From Agromyces sp. Leaf222 (GTDB taxonomy: Bacteria > Actinomycetota > Actinomycetes > Actinomycetales > Microbacteriaceae), in assembly GCF_001421565.1 (NCBI RefSeq), contig NZ_LMKQ01000001.1:3102935-3166934 (forward strand): 64,000 bases of DNA, read 5' to 3'. Below, one piece after another: positions 36,692 through 47,000 of the stretch. The notes beneath the pieces are model-generated. The model was not told the origin of the DNA, did not search any database, and was given only the letters and a program-made list of their open reading frames with translations. Position numbers and translations under genes: made by a program. Each line of letters begins with the position of its first letter. Position 1 is the first letter of the stretch.

Positions 36692-37786
36692 TTACTCCGC
36701 GAGGTAGGACTTCACCTCGACGTCGCCCGCGATGATCGCGGCCTGGAGCTCGTCGAGCTCACCCTGCAGCTCGGCCGGGACCTTCGACTCGAAGTCGTGG
36801 AACGGCGCGATGCCGACGCCCTCGTTCTCGAGCGTGCCGACGAACGGGGTCGGGTCGAACTCGCCGTTGCCCGCCGCGAGGACGGCGTCGTAGGTGCCGA
36901 CGTCGATGCCCTTGAGGATCGAGGTGAGCATGAGGTCGGCGACCGACGGGTCGGTCTCGGTGAAGTCGGCGTCGACGCCGATCATGGCGATGTCCTTGCC
37001 GGAGTCGCGGATCGCGGCAGCGGCCGACTGGTAGATCGGGCCACCGACGGGCAGCAGCACGTCGACGTTCTGGTCGATGAGGCCCTGCGCGGTGTTGCGC
37101 GCGGTGTCGTTGGCCTCGAAGCCACCGGTGAAGAGGCCGTCGGTGCCGTCCCAGCCGAGCACCTTGACCGCGGTGCTCTTCTCGCTGTTGTGGTAGTCGA
37201 CGCCCTGCTTGAAGCCGTCCATGAAGATCGAGACGGTCGGGAAGTTCATGCCGCCGAAGGTGCCGACGACGCCGGTCTCGCTGTACGCGGCAGCCGCGTA
37301 GCCGGCGAGGAACGCGGCCTGAGCCGTGTTGAACAGGATCGGCTTGATGTTCGGAGCGTCGACGGTGCCGTCGAAGTCGTTGTCGGCCGCGTCGTCGATG
37401 ATGACGTACTCGACGTCGGGGTTCGCCGTCGCGGACTCGACCGTGGCGGCCGAGAGGGCGAAGCCGACGGTGACGATGAGGTCGCAGCCCTGGTCGACGA
37501 GGTTCGTCAGGTTGGGCGCGTAGTCGGTCTCAGCCTCGGACTGGACGCTCTTGAGCTCGACGCCCAGCTCGTCGGCGGCCTTGGTGGCGCCCTCGAAGCC
37601 GAGCTGGTTGAACGACTTGTCGTCGAATCCGCCGGAGTCGGACACCATGCAGGGCTGGAAGTCGATGGCCTCGCCACCGTCGCCGCTGCCCGAATCCTCG
37701 GGAGCAGAAGCGCAACCGGCGAGCAGCACGGCTGCGCCGAACATCGCGAGGCCGGCGAATCCGGCCTTCTTGGTCGTGACCTTCAC
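36692..37786 (-). CDS. BMP-family nucleoside-binding lipoprotein (NupN-like)
   Basis: Extracellular substrate-binding subunit of the adjacent ABC importer. The 364-residue protein has a lipoprotein signal peptide with the lipobox LLAGC (lipidated Cys within the first ~25 residues). The mature BMP domain includes VSDSGGFDDKSFNQLGFEG, DLIVTVGFALS, GTFGGMNFPTVSIFMDGF, ANDTARNTAQGLIDQNVDVL and GVDADFTETDPS. The start GTG 37784-37786 has GGAGG five bases upstream. Terminators lie on both sides, giving it its own transcription unit. Confidence 0.93.
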   Translation of the reverse strand: MKVTTKKAGFAGLAMFGAAVLLAGCASAPEDSGSGDGGEAIDFQPCMVSDSGGFDDKSFNQLGFEGATKAADELGVELKSVQSEAETDYAPNLTNLVDQGCDLIVTVGFALSAATVESATANPDVEYVIIDDAADNDFDGTVDAPNIKPILFNTAQAAFLAGYAAAAYSETGVVGTFGGMNFPTVSIFMDGFKQGVDYHNSEKSTAVKVLGWDGTDGLFTGGFEANDTARNTAQGLIDQNVDVLLPVGGPIYQSAAAAIRDSGKDIAMIGVDADFTETDPSVADLMLTSILKGIDVGTYDAVLAAGNGEFDPTPFVGTLENEGVGIAPFHDFESKVPAELQGELDELQAAIIAGDVEVKSYLAE

Positions 37787-37828
37787 TGTGTCCTCCAAAT
37801 AGTGCGCCCCGGTCGAGAAAGCGGGGGC

Positions 37829-37843
37829 TGTGCGCACACGTTA
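37829..37843 (-). promoter_or_regulatory. Candidate -10 and palindrome upstream of the BMP gene
   Basis: Minus-strand TAACGT (37838-37843) is followed directly by the palindrome TGTGCGCACA (37829-37838). This could be an operator at the transcription start, about 45 bases before the GTG. The regulator is unknown. Confidence 0.3.
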
Positions 37844-37922
37844 CCGAATGTTGCGCGCACCGCCCCATCACTTTGCGGGCGCGACATCCAATGGTTATGA
37901 AGACGCGACATTCTGCTCATAT

Positions 37923-37962
37923 GAGCACGGGCCCACACCCCCGCGCGGGGGTCGTGGTGCTC
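37923..37962 (-). terminator. Strong hairpin after the second BMP gene
   Basis: The core CCCCC-GCGC-GGGGG (37938-37951) is nested in outer arms GAGCAC (37923-37928) and GTGCTC (37957-37962). It lies 35 bases downstream of the second BMP gene and upstream of the first one's promoter. Confidence 0.7.
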
Positions 37963-37996
37963 GCGGGCCCGTTGAGAAGCGTCGGCGAGGCGCAGC

Positions 37997-39052
37997 TCAG
38001 GGCCGGCTCGGCGACTCCACGACGACCTCGCCCGAGATGATCGACTGCCGCAGCGCCTCGATCTCGCCGTCGAGTTCGTCGGAGACGAGCGGCGCGAGGT
38101 CGTGGTACGGCGAGATCTCGACGCCGCCGTTCTCGAGCGTGCCGACGTAGGGCTCGTTGGTGAACGAGCCCTGCTGCACGTCGCCGACGATCTGCACCAT
38201 CGCGTCCTGCGTGTTCTTCAGCACGCTCGTGAGGATCACGGGCCGGAACGACGCCGAGAGCGTCTCGTACCCGTCGCTGTCGACCCAGATGACCGAGACC
38301 CCTCCGCGCTCGACGGCGGCGGAGGCGGCGCCCTCGCCGACCTGGCCCGCGACCGGCAGGATCACGTCGGCCCCCTGGTCGATGAAGCCGTCGGTGAGCG
38401 TCTTGCCCTTGTTGATGTCCTCGAAGTCGCCCGTGAAGGCGCCGTCCTGCTTCGCCTTGTCCCACCCGAGCGCGCGCACGCTCGTGCCGTGCACCTCGTT
38501 GTACTTCGCGACGCCGTCGACGAACCCGTCCATGAAGAGGGTCACCGGCGGCTGGTTGCCGCCGCCGAAGGTCGCGACGACGCCCGTCTTCGTCACGCCC
38601 GCCGCGAGGTAGCCGGCGAGGTACGACGCCTGCGCGGTGTCGAAGACCACGGGCTTGACGTTCTCGGCCTCGATCGACTCGTCGACGATCGCGAACGCGA
38701 CCTCTGGGTTCTCGCCGGCCTGCTCGAGCGTCGGGTCGGCGAGCTCCCAGCCCACCGTGACGACGAGCCCGCATCCGGATGCGACGGCCTGCTCGACGTT
38801 CGGCGCGAGGTCGGTCTCGCCGGTCGAGACGATCGCCTCCGCCTCGACCCCGAGCTCGCTCTCGGCCTGCTGCAGGCCCTCCCAGCTGGACTGGTTGAAC
38901 GAGCGGTCCTCGAGACCGCCCGAGTTGGTCACCATGCGGACGCAGCCCGAACTCTCGGCCGGCTCCTCGGCCTCGGGGGCGGCCTGGCACCCCATGAGCA
39001 CGACGGATGCCGCGACGAGCGCGATCCCGAATCCGAACCCCTTGCGCGACAT
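37997..39052 (-). CDS. Second BMP-family lipoprotein
   Basis: A 351-residue paralogue of the neighbouring NupN-like protein. The signal peptide ends in the lipobox VLMGC. Matching segments are TNSGGLEDRSFNQSSWEG, GLVVTVGWELADPTLEQAG, GVVATFGGGNQPPVTLFMDGF, TLTDGFIDQGADVILPVAG and WVDSDGYETL. Sequence similarity is clear but diverged, so it may bind a different nucleoside while using the same membrane complex. ATG 39050-39052 follows AAGGGGAG. It is 56 bases from manC on the same strand. Confidence 0.92.
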   Translation of the reverse strand: MSRKGFGFGIALVAASVVLMGCQAAPEAEEPAESSGCVRMVTNSGGLEDRSFNQSSWEGLQQAESELGVEAEAIVSTGETDLAPNVEQAVASGCGLVVTVGWELADPTLEQAGENPEVAFAIVDESIEAENVKPVVFDTAQASYLAGYLAAGVTKTGVVATFGGGNQPPVTLFMDGFVDGVAKYNEVHGTSVRALGWDKAKQDGAFTGDFEDINKGKTLTDGFIDQGADVILPVAGQVGEGAASAAVERGGVSVIWVDSDGYETLSASFRPVILTSVLKNTQDAMVQIVGDVQQGSFTNEPYVGTLENGGVEISPYHDLAPLVSDELDGEIEALRQSIISGEVVVESPSRP

Positions 39053-39108
39053 CCGACTCCCCTTCGCGTTCTCGATCTGCTGTGCGGCGGTGCGAGGCCC
39101 GATTCGGC

Positions 39109-40233
39109 CTAGAGCACGTCGCCCGAGCCGCCGAGCCGGAGCGCGTCGACGACCGCCTTGACCCGCTGGGCGTGCTCGCTCGTGGTCACGAGCAGGGCGT
39201 CGGGCGTGTCGACCACGACGATGTCCTGCACGCCGATGAGGCTGATGACGCGCTTCGACCGGCTGATGACGATGCCGCTCGACGCGTCGGCGAGCACTCG
39301 TGCGTGCTCGCCGAGGATCGCGAGCTCGCCCGAGCGCCCGCTGGAGTTGAGCTTGGCGAGCGAGGCGAAGTCTCCGACGTCGTCCCACTGGAAGTGGCCG
39401 CGCACGACGACCAGGCGGCCGGCATCGGCGGCGGGCTCGGCGACCGAGTAGTCGATCGCGATCTTCTCGAGCTTCGGCCAGATGCGATCGACCGCCGGGC
39501 CGCGGGTGCCGGGATCGTCCCATGCCTCGGCGAGCTCGATGAGCCCGGCGTGCAGCTCGGGCTTGTTCCGCGCGAGCTCTTCGAGGAGCGTCGACGCCTT
39601 CGCGATGAACATGCCGGCATTCCAGAGGTGCGAGCCGCCCTCGACGTACGCGCGCGCTGTGTCGAGGTCGGGCTTCTCGACGAAGCTCCTCACCTGCTCG
39701 ACCCGCTTGGCGCCCTCGACCGGCAGCTCGCTGCCGCACTCGATGTAGCCGAAGCCCACCGCGGGCTCGGTCGGCGTGATGCCGATCGTCGCGATGTAGC
39801 CGGCGCGTGCGGCCGCCACGGCGTCGGCCACCGCCGAACGGAACAGCGCGGCGCCCGAGATGACGTGGTCGGCGGCGAAGGACCCGATGATCACGCCGGG
39901 CTCGCGGCGCTCGAGGATCGCGGCGGCCAGCCCGATCGCGGCCGTGGAGTCGCGCGGCTCGCTCTCGAGCACGACGTTCTCGTCGACGAGGTCGGGCAGC
40001 TGCGCCTCGACCGCAGCGCGGTGCGCGCGACCGGTGACGACCATGATGCGCTGATCGCCGGAGAGCGGCGCGAGGCGATCCCAGGTGTCCTTCAGCAGCG
40101 TCTGGCCCGAGCCCGTGAGATCGTGCAGGAACTTCGGGGCGTCTGCGCGCGACAGCGGCCACAGCCGGGAACCGACCCCGCCCGCGGGGATCACGCTGTA
40201 GAAGTCGTCGAGGGGTTCGGCGCGCGTTGACAT
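39109..40233 (-). CDS. manC: Mannose-1-phosphate guanylyltransferase ManC
   Basis: Makes GDP-mannose from GTP and mannose-1-phosphate for wall glycans and lipomannan-type lipids. The 374-residue protein starts with YSVIPAGGVGSRLWPLSRAD, the nucleotidyltransferase signature, followed by FAADHVI, FGYIECGSEL, FVEKPDLDTARAYVEGG and HLWNAGMFIAKA. The isomerase half of type II enzymes is absent. ATG 40231-40233 is preceded at seven bases by TATCCT, indicating a leaderless message. It is divergent from sdhC. Confidence 0.94.
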   Translation of the reverse strand: MSTRAEPLDDFYSVIPAGGVGSRLWPLSRADAPKFLHDLTGSGQTLLKDTWDRLAPLSGDQRIMVVTGRAHRAAVEAQLPDLVDENVVLESEPRDSTAAIGLAAAILERREPGVIIGSFAADHVISGAALFRSAVADAVAAARAGYIATIGITPTEPAVGFGYIECGSELPVEGAKRVEQVRSFVEKPDLDTARAYVEGGSHLWNAGMFIAKASTLLEELARNKPELHAGLIELAEAWDDPGTRGPAVDRIWPKLEKIAIDYSVAEPAADAGRLVVVRGHFQWDDVGDFASLAKLNSSGRSGELAILGEHARVLADASSGIVISRSKRVISLIGVQDIVVVDTPDALLVTTSEHAQRVKAVVDALRLGGSGDVL

Positions 40234-40240
40234 GAGTCCG

Positions 40241-40246
40241 AGGATA
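40241..40246 (-). promoter_or_regulatory. -10 box of manC (leaderless)
   Basis: Minus strand: TATCCT, CGGACTC, ATG. It rules out the longer open frame to 40263. Confidence 0.5.
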
Positions 40247-40324
40247 GCGGGAGCGGTCGACATCCGTTCGGATGCGGCATCCGTCGCCGTCTTAGCCCCT
40301 GCGGATATCTCGACATCGAGAGAG

Positions 40325-40338
40325 TTAGGCAGCCCTAA
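40325..40338 (+). promoter_or_regulatory. DtxR/IdeR-like box upstream of sdhC
   Basis: TTAGGCAGCCCTAA is a TTAGG-N4-CCTAA dyad. It agrees at 11 of 14 positions with the right part of the actinobacterial iron-box consensus (TTAGGCTAACCTAA). It ends just before where the -35 element of the TACAAT promoter would lie. SDH has three Fe-S clusters and haem, so iron control would make sense, but half the 19-base consensus is missing. Confidence 0.4.
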
Positions 40339-40362
40339 GCGGCGGCGGAACGGCCTCGGGAC

Positions 40363-40368
40363 TACAAT
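40363..40368 (+). promoter_or_regulatory. -10 box of the sdhCDAB operon
   Basis: TACAAT, about 70 bases before sdhC. It gives a leader ending in the GGGAGGG ribosome site. Confidence 0.5.
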
Positions 40369-40437
40369 CGCATCGGGCCGTCTGCCCGTTCGCGCCCTTC
40401 GAATCAGGGCTCTTCACACAGCCAGGGAGGGTTGTTC

Positions 40438-40860
40438 ATGCCAGAGAACTCGGCAGGAACCCTGGCCGCACCCGCGAAGCCGGCGAAACAGAAGCCGGGC
40501 GGCACGCTGTATCGCGGCCGCGAGGGAATGTGGTCTTGGGTATTGCACCGCATCACGGGTGTCGCGATCTTCTTCTTCCTCCTGGTGCACATCCTCGACA
40601 CCGCACTGGTGCGGGTGAGCCCCGAGGCCTACAACGCCGTCATCGGCACCTACCAGACGCCCATCATGGGCCTCGGCGAGGTCGCCCTCGTCGGCGCGAT
40701 CGTGTTCCACGCCTTCAACGGTGTGCGCATCATCCTCGTCGACCTGTGGGCGTGGGCGACGCGCCACCAGAAGCTGCTCTTCTACATCGTCATCGCCCTC
40801 TGGGTCGTCACGATGCTCGGCTTCGCGCCCCGCCACCTCATGAACGTCTTCAGCCACTAA
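40438..40860 (+). CDS. sdhC: Succinate dehydrogenase cytochrome b subunit SdhC
   Basis: Membrane anchor binding haem b and quinone. The 140-residue protein has GMWSWVLHRITGVAIFFFLL, where the Ser/His-Arg segment is the SdhC signature, then HILDTALVRVSPEAY. Two more spans follow, one containing VALVGAIVFHAFNGVRIIL with the likely haem-ligand His. ATG 40438 has GGGAGGG seven bases upstream. It is the first gene of sdhCDAB, with a twelve-base gap to sdhD. Confidence 0.93.
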   Translation: MPENSAGTLAAPAKPAKQKPGGTLYRGREGMWSWVLHRITGVAIFFFLLVHILDTALVRVSPEAYNAVIGTYQTPIMGLGEVALVGAIVFHAFNGVRIILVDLWAWATRHQKLLFYIVIALWVVTMLGFAPRHLMNVFSH

Positions 40861-40872
40861 GGAGCCGCCGAC

Positions 40873-41319
40873 ATGTCCGTCATCGAAGCGCCTCGCAGTC
40901 AGGCACGCCCCGCACGCAAGCGCGGCCTCAACCTCGAGAAGTGGGGCTGGATCTACATGCGCGCGAGCGGCGTCGTGCTGCTCGTGCTCATCTTCGGCCA
41001 CCTGTTCGTGAACCTCCTCGTCGGCGAGGGCGTCAAGGCCATCGACTTCGGGTTCGTGGGCGGCAAGTGGGCCGACCCGTTCTGGCAGTGGTGGGATGTC
41101 GCGATGCTCTGGCTCGCCCTCATCCACGGCGCCAACGGCATGCGCACCATCGTGAACGACTACACGAACCCCGGCACCACGCAGAAGGTGCTGAAGGGTG
41201 CCCTCTTCGTCGCCGCAGCCGTGCTCATCGTGCTCGGCACGCTCGTGGTCTTCACCTTCGACCCGTGCCCCGCCGGCTCCCCCGCAGACCTGCTTCCCTC
41301 GTTCTGCCCCGCCGTCTAG
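40873..41319 (+). CDS. sdhD: Succinate dehydrogenase membrane anchor SdhD
   Basis: A 148-residue second anchor with three spans. [20 protein letters not shown] holds the first span and a conserved His, [20 protein letters not shown] the second with the quinone/haem-side His and Asp-Tyr, and [19 protein letters not shown] the third. This is the actinobacterial SdhD pattern. It is followed after seven bases by the sdhA GTG. Confidence 0.92.
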   Translation: MSVIEAPRSQARPARKRGLNLEKWGWIYMRASGVVLLVLIFGHLFVNLLVGEGVKAIDFGFVGGKWADPFWQWWDVAMLWLALIHGANGMRTIVNDYTNPGTTQKVLKGALFVAAAVLIVLGTLVVFTFDPCPAGSPADLLPSFCPAV

Positions 41320-41326
41320 GAGAACC

Positions 41327-43138
41327 GTGACTTCCCAGAGCGCACACGTCGAGACGCAGGTCGTCGACGGAGTCCACTACCACCAGTACGACATCGTGAT
41401 CGTCGGCGCCGGCGGCGCCGGCATGCGGGCGGCGATCGAGGCCGGCCCCGGCGCGAAGACGGCCGTCATCTCCAAGCTCTACCCGACGCGCTCCCACACG
41501 GGTGCCGCGCAGGGCGGCATGGCCGCCGCCCTCGCGAACGTCGAGGAGGACAGCTGGGAGTGGCACACCTTCGACACCGTCAAGGGCGGCGACTACCTCG
41601 TCGACCAGGACGCAGCCGAGATCCTCGCGAAAGAGGCGATCGACGCGGTCATCGACCTCGAGAACATGGGCCTGCCGTTCAACCGCACGCCAGAGGGCAA
41701 GATCGACCAGCGCCGCTTCGGCGGTCACACCCGCGATCACGGCAAGGCGCCCGTGCGCCGTGCGTGCTACGCAGCCGACCGCACCGGCCACATGATCCTG
41801 CAGACGCTCTTCCAGAACTGCGTGCGCCTCGGCATCGAGTTCTACAACGAGTACTACGCGCTCGACCTCATCATGACCGAGGTCGACGGCGTCGAGCAGC
41901 CCTCCGGCATCGTCGCCTACGAGCTCGCGACCGGCGAGCTGCACGTCTTCCAGGCCAAGGCGATCATCTTCGCCACCGGCGGCTTCGGCAAGATCTACAA
42001 GACCACCTCGAACGCGCACACCCTCACGGGCGACGGCGTCGGCATCATCTGGCGCAAGGGCCTGCCGCTCGAGGACATGGAGTTCTTCCAGTTCCACCCG
42101 ACCGGCCTCGCCGGGCTCGGCATCCTCCTCACCGAGGGCGCCCGCGGCGAGGGCGCGATCCTCCGCAACGCCTCAGGCGAGCGGTTCATGGAGCGCTACG
42201 CCCCCACCATCAAGGACCTCGCACCCCGCGACATCGTCGCGCGCTGCATGGTGCAGGAGGTCGCCGAAGGCCGAGGCGCCGGTCCCCACAAGGACTACGT
42301 GCTGCTCGACTGCACCCACCTCGGCGCCGAGGTGCTCGAGACCAAGCTCCCCGACATCACCGAGTTCGCCCGCACCTACCTCGGCGTCGACCCGGTCTAC
42401 GAGCCCGTGCCCGTGATGCCGACCGCGCACTACGCCATGGGCGGCATCCCGACCAATGTCGCGGCAGAGGTGCTGCGCGACAACGCCACCGTCGTTCCCG
42501 GCCTGTACGCCGCGGGCGAGTGCGCCTGCGTCTCGGTGCACGGCTCCAACCGCCTCGGCACCAACTCGCTGCTCGACATCAACGTCTTCGGCAAGCGCGC
42601 CGGCCGCAACGCGGTCGAGTACGTCAACTCCGGCGTCGACTTCACGCCGCTGCCCGAAGACCCGGCCGCCGGCATCCGCGAGATGCTCCAGCTGCTGCGC
42701 GACTCCGCCGGAACCGAGCGCATCGCCGCGATCCGCAAGGAACTGCAAGACGAGATGGACAAGAACGCCCAGGTGTTCCGCACCGACGAGTCCCTCGCCC
42801 ACGTCACGAACGTGATCGCCGGCCTGCGCGAGCGCTACAAGAACATCGCCGTCCAGGACAAGGGCAAGCGGTTCAACACCGACCTGCTCGAGGCCGTCGA
42901 GCTCGGCTTCCTGCTCGACCTCGCCGAGGTCGTCGTCTACTCCGCGCGCAATCGTCAGGAGAGCCGCGGCGGCCACATGCGCGACGACTTCCCGAAGCGC
43001 GACGACGAGAACTACATGCAGCACACGATGGCCTACCTCTCGGGCGATGCGCACTCGGCCGACGCCGCCGACCACATCCGGCTCGACTGGAAACCGGTCA
43101 CCATCACCCGATACCAGCCGATGGAGAGGAAGTACTGA
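41327..43138 (+). CDS. sdhA: Succinate dehydrogenase flavoprotein SdhA
   Basis: Oxidises succinate to fumarate with covalent FAD. The 603-residue protein has [20 protein letters not shown] (FAD), [20 protein letters not shown] with the FAD-linking His, and the substrate site segments [37 protein letters not shown], and [21 protein letters not shown] 41327 follows AGGAGA. The rest of the 129-base upstream open frame lies in sdhD. The sdhB gene starts two bases after the stop. Confidence 0.97.
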   Translation: MTSQSAHVETQVVDGVHYHQYDIVIVGAGGAGMRAAIEAGPGAKTAVISKLYPTRSHTGAAQGGMAAALANVEEDSWEWHTFDTVKGGDYLVDQDAAEILAKEAIDAVIDLENMGLPFNRTPEGKIDQRRFGGHTRDHGKAPVRRACYAADRTGHMILQTLFQNCVRLGIEFYNEYYALDLIMTEVDGVEQPSGIVAYELATGELHVFQAKAIIFATGGFGKIYKTTSNAHTLTGDGVGIIWRKGLPLEDMEFFQFHPTGLAGLGILLTEGARGEGAILRNASGERFMERYAPTIKDLAPRDIVARCMVQEVAEGRGAGPHKDYVLLDCTHLGAEVLETKLPDITEFARTYLGVDPVYEPVPVMPTAHYAMGGIPTNVAAEVLRDNATVVPGLYAAGECACVSVHGSNRLGTNSLLDINVFGKRAGRNAVEYVNSGVDFTPLPEDPAAGIREMLQLLRDSAGTERIAAIRKELQDEMDKNAQVFRTDESLAHVTNVIAGLRERYKNIAVQDKGKRFNTDLLEAVELGFLLDLAEVVVYSARNRQESRGGHMRDDFPKRDDENYMQHTMAYLSGDAHSADAADHIRLDWKPVTITRYQPMERKY

Positions 43139-43140
43139 TC

Positions 43141-43902
43141 GTGAGCACCACCACGCTCGAGCAGCCCCCGGCCGCAGAGGCCGCCATCCAGTCGTTCACC
43201 GTGACGTTCCTGATCCGCCGGTTCGACCCCGACGTCGACACCGAGCCGCGCTGGCAGGACTTCGACGTCGAGATGTTCGCCACCGACCGCGTGCTCGACG
43301 CCCTGCACAAGATCAAGTGGGAGCAGGACGGATCCCTGACGTTCCGTCGCTCATGCGCGCACGGCATCTGCGGGTCCGACGCGATGCGCATCAACGGGCG
43401 CAACCGGCTCGCGTGCAAGACGCTCATCAAGGACCTCGACATCTCGAAGCCCATCTACGTGGAGGCCATCAAGGGCCTGCCGCTCGAGAAGGACCTCATC
43501 GTCGACATGGAGCCGTTCTTCGCGAGCTACCGCGAGGTGCAGCCCTTCCTCATCGCCAACTCGAAGCCCGAGGCCGGCAAGGAGCGCGTGCAGTCCATCG
43601 CCAAGCGCGAGATCTTCGACGACACCACGAAGTGCATCCTCTGCGCCGCGTGCACCTCGTCGTGCCCCGTCTTCTGGACCGACGGCCAGTACTTCGGCCC
43701 CGCGGCCATCGTGAACGCCCACCGCTTCATCTTCGACGACCGTGACGACGCGGCATCCGTTCGCCTCGACATCCTGAACGACAAGGAGGGCGTCTGGCGC
43801 TGCCGTACGACCTTCAACTGCACCGACGCATGCCCCCGCGGCATCGAGGTGACCAAGGCGATCGCCGAGGTCAAGCAGGCGATCATGCGGGGCAAGCCCT
43901 GA
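43141..43902 (+). CDS. sdhB: Succinate dehydrogenase iron-sulfur subunit SdhB
   Basis: Passes electrons from FAD to the membrane quinone through three Fe-S clusters. The 253-residue protein has SCAHGICGSDAMRINGRNRLAC ligands for the 2Fe-2S cluster (shortened in the motif sense to CxxxxCxxC...C), CILCAACTSSCPVF for 4Fe-4S, and CRTTFNCTDACPRGIEV for 3Fe-4S. Start GTG 43141. It ends the operon, and a perfect 16-pair terminator follows 30 bases later. Confidence 0.97.
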   Translation: MSTTTLEQPPAAEAAIQSFTVTFLIRRFDPDVDTEPRWQDFDVEMFATDRVLDALHKIKWEQDGSLTFRRSCAHGICGSDAMRINGRNRLACKTLIKDLDISKPIYVEAIKGLPLEKDLIVDMEPFFASYREVQPFLIANSKPEAGKERVQSIAKREIFDDTTKCILCAACTSSCPVFWTDGQYFGPAAIVNAHRFIFDDRDDAASVRLDILNDKEGVWRCRTTFNCTDACPRGIEVTKAIAEVKQAIMRGKP

Positions 43903-43932
43903 CGAACACATACGCGACCTCGTCGCCGTGAA

Positions 43933-43967
43933 AAGAAGGGCCGATGCGAATCGCATCGGCCCTTCTT
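43933..43967. terminator. Terminator after sdhB
   Basis: AAGAAGGGCCGATGCG, loop AAT, CGCATCGGCCCTTCTT is a perfect 16-pair stem. The A-rich start and T-rich end make it work in both directions, serving sdhB and the convergent giant surface-protein gene. Confidence 0.93.
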
Positions 43968-44050
43968 CGTTCCCGGTCGCGTTCCCCCTCGCGGCCGGGA
44001 TGTCGGTCACGGCGACCCGGCGGGTTCACCCACCGCCGGGTCGCCGCGAA

Positions 44051-47000
44051 TCAGTCGCCGGCCGCCTCCCGGCGCCGCCGGATGATGACCCAGGTCACGG
44101 CCAGGCCGCCGAGGACCAGGAGGCCTGCGGCTCCCCAGACCCACGGGCCGGACGCGAACCCGGTGATCGCCGTTCCGCCGAGGAGCGTCACGGGGACGGT
44201 GTCGTCCGCGCACTCCGTGACCGGGTCGGGATCATCCGCCGTCTGCCAGCAGACCTCACCGGTGTTCTCGATCGTCGAGACCGTGGTGCCCTCCTTCACG
44301 TGCACCGCCAGGTCGATGACCGGCGCCGTCGTGAAGTTCGGTCCCAGCTGGCCGAGCAGCTCGCAGTGGAGCGTGCCGCCGTAGCCGGACGAGTCCTTGC
44401 CCGTCACCTCGCAGTCCTCCCAACGCGGGAATGCGGGAGCCGGAGCCGTCGTGATCGAGTCGACCCGGAGGTTCGCCGGGATCTCGTCGAACACCTCGGT
44501 CGGGTTCGTCGCGCCGGTGCCGACCGACGTCACCTGCAGCGAGTAGCTGTAGTCGCCGCCCGCCTTCGTGCTGGTGACGCTCGCCGTCTTGTCGATCTGG
44601 AGCTCGGCCGGCCGGTCGACCGCGCAGGTCGGGAGCGCCTGCGGGTAGACCGCGAGCACGGTCTGGCTCGGGTTCACCGAGAACTCGATCGAGGCCGGGT
44701 TCTCCGTATCGCGCCAGGCATAGCTGGGCAGCGAGTCATCGAGGATGAGGTCCAGGAACCGGGTGCCGGGAGTCGGCGGGTTCGTGAGGTCCTCCTCGGT
44801 GATCGGGCGCCAACCCGGGAACTGGTACGGCAAGCCGTCGGCGTCGACCGCTGCACCCGGCCACAGCAGCCGGCCTGTGCGGGCGTCCCACGGGATGGTC
44901 TGCACCTTGGTCTGCGTGCCGTCGGCCGAGGTCCAGGTGACCGTGATATCGCCGGGGGTGACGTTGTCGGTCGCCTGCACGTCGAAGTACAGCCACGGGA
45001 CATCCGCGACGCATCGGACGTAGGCGCCGGCATTCACTCGCTTGACCGGCACCTCCGCGTCAGCGCAGTCGTTCGTCGGATCGAGGTCCAGCAGGCTGGC
45101 GTTCAACGGAGCAGCCCCGAGGTCGACCTTCGCCGCCAGCGACGGCTCCTCGTCGATGCCGAGGATGGCCACGCACGCCTCGTTCGGGATCGGGTCCGTG
45201 TCCAGCGGCGGCAGGACCGGCGCGGGATCGTCGGGACCGACGGCGGGCGGGGCCTCGACCTCCACGGGCAGGACCTTCACCGGAATCCGGATCGTCGTCA
45301 CCTGGCCGGCCGCGTAGATGCCGTTGTAGGTGGCGCTGAAGGAATTGTCCTCAGTGTCCTCGGTCCAGTTCTCGGCCGGCTCGAAGGTCGCCGGGCCCGT
45401 GATCTCGAGCTGCGGATCGATCAGGTCGGTCACCTCGAGGTTCGCGACCGCTCGTCCGTTGTTCGTGACCGTGAGCACCCAGTCGAACGTGTTGTCCTCG
45501 GTGTCGTCCACCGCGGTCACGCCATCGGGCAGGTCGGCTTCCTTCTCGATGCCGACATCCGTCGGGAACAACGTGTTCGTGATCTCGCACGTCACGTCGT
45601 CACCGGCCTCGAGCGTCACCGACACCCCTTCGACCGCGTTCGGCTCGCAGGTCCAGTCGGATGCCTCGTAGTAGTCGGGCACGAGCGGGCTCGACGGGTC
45701 GGGGATCGCGGCCTCCGAGAGGTCGTATCCGCCGACCGGGACGATCGTCGACACGCCATCCTCGCTGCCGGTCACGTCGAGCACGCTCGTCGGTCCGTCT
45801 GCGAAGAGCGTCCAGTCGCTCGCCACCCCGCCCGTGATCGGCAGAGCGCCGAGTGCGGAGTTGTCGACGTGCTTGACGAGCGTCAGCTTCGCCACCGGGA
45901 TGTCGACGCAGGCCTCGAGCTCGGTCTCGATCCGGCCGGACGAGAACACCCCGCCGTTGAAGAAGCCCTTGCCCTCCGTGGTCTCGATGCAGAGCACGTC
46001 GTCGATCTCGGTGATGGTGTCGACGTCGACGATGGCCGTGATCAGCCAGGTCTCGGTCGACGGCTCACCGTCGGCTGCCGGGATGACCCGGTCGTCGGCG
46101 AGCACGGTGTCGGGTGCGACACCGGTCCAGTCGGCGACCTCGTTGCCGTCGGGGTCCGTGGCCGTCGCCGTGAACGTCGTGCCGGCGGGGAACGCCGGGG
46201 TGTCGCTCAGGTCGTAGTACAGATCCTTCGAGCTCGGGTTCGTCACGACGATCTGGTACGCCACCGTGAACGTTCCGTCGGGGTTCAGCGTCGGCTGCTC
46301 GTCGTCGAGAAGGGTCTTCTCGGCGGTCGAGCGGCCAGGCTCGTCGCAGTCCGTGACGACCGTGGGCAGGTCGTCGATCGTGACCTCGGCCACGTTCCGG
46401 AAGCCGCCCTCGCCGAAGCCCTCGCCCGTGGTGCAGGCCGTCGTCTCCTCGGTCCATGCCTCCTCGGTGACGGTGGCCACGACCTCGACCTCGTAGGTGT
46501 CGGTCTCACCGGCGCCCAGCGGGTAGTCGGTCACGAACGTCGTCTCGAGCACGGGCGGATCCTCGCCGAGGCCCTCCCAGCTGCCGGACTCGCCGTTGTC
46601 GCCGCTCCAGCTGGCCTCGTCGATGGTGATGCCGTCTCCGAAGTTCGAGAGGTCGTCGACCAGGTCGTACGTGAGCGGCGAGACGCCGCTCGTGTTCTCG
46701 ACCGTGATCTCGTAGGTGATGAGCCAGGTGCCGTCGGGCTGCTGCTCGGCGGAGGAGACCGTCTTGTCGACCTCGTACGTGGCCGGGTTGGCCGTGTTCG
46801 TGATCGAGCAGTAGACGTCCTGGCCGGGCTCGAGCGTCACCGCGTCGTCGTCGAGGACGACCGGAACAGCCGGGTCCTCGCTCGTGACGAGGCACTGCCA
46901 GGCACCGGGCGTGAACTCGCCGGCCTCGGGGAAGTCGGCGCTCTCAGCCAGGTCGTAGGCCACGTTCGACTCGACCTCGCCGCTCGCGCCGCCGGCACCC

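Noticed and set aside
44051..44200. Canonical LPxTG sortase anchor at the end of the giant protein
   Set aside because: No LPxTG or LAxTG is present; only TAITG precedes the membrane span, so sorting is unproven.
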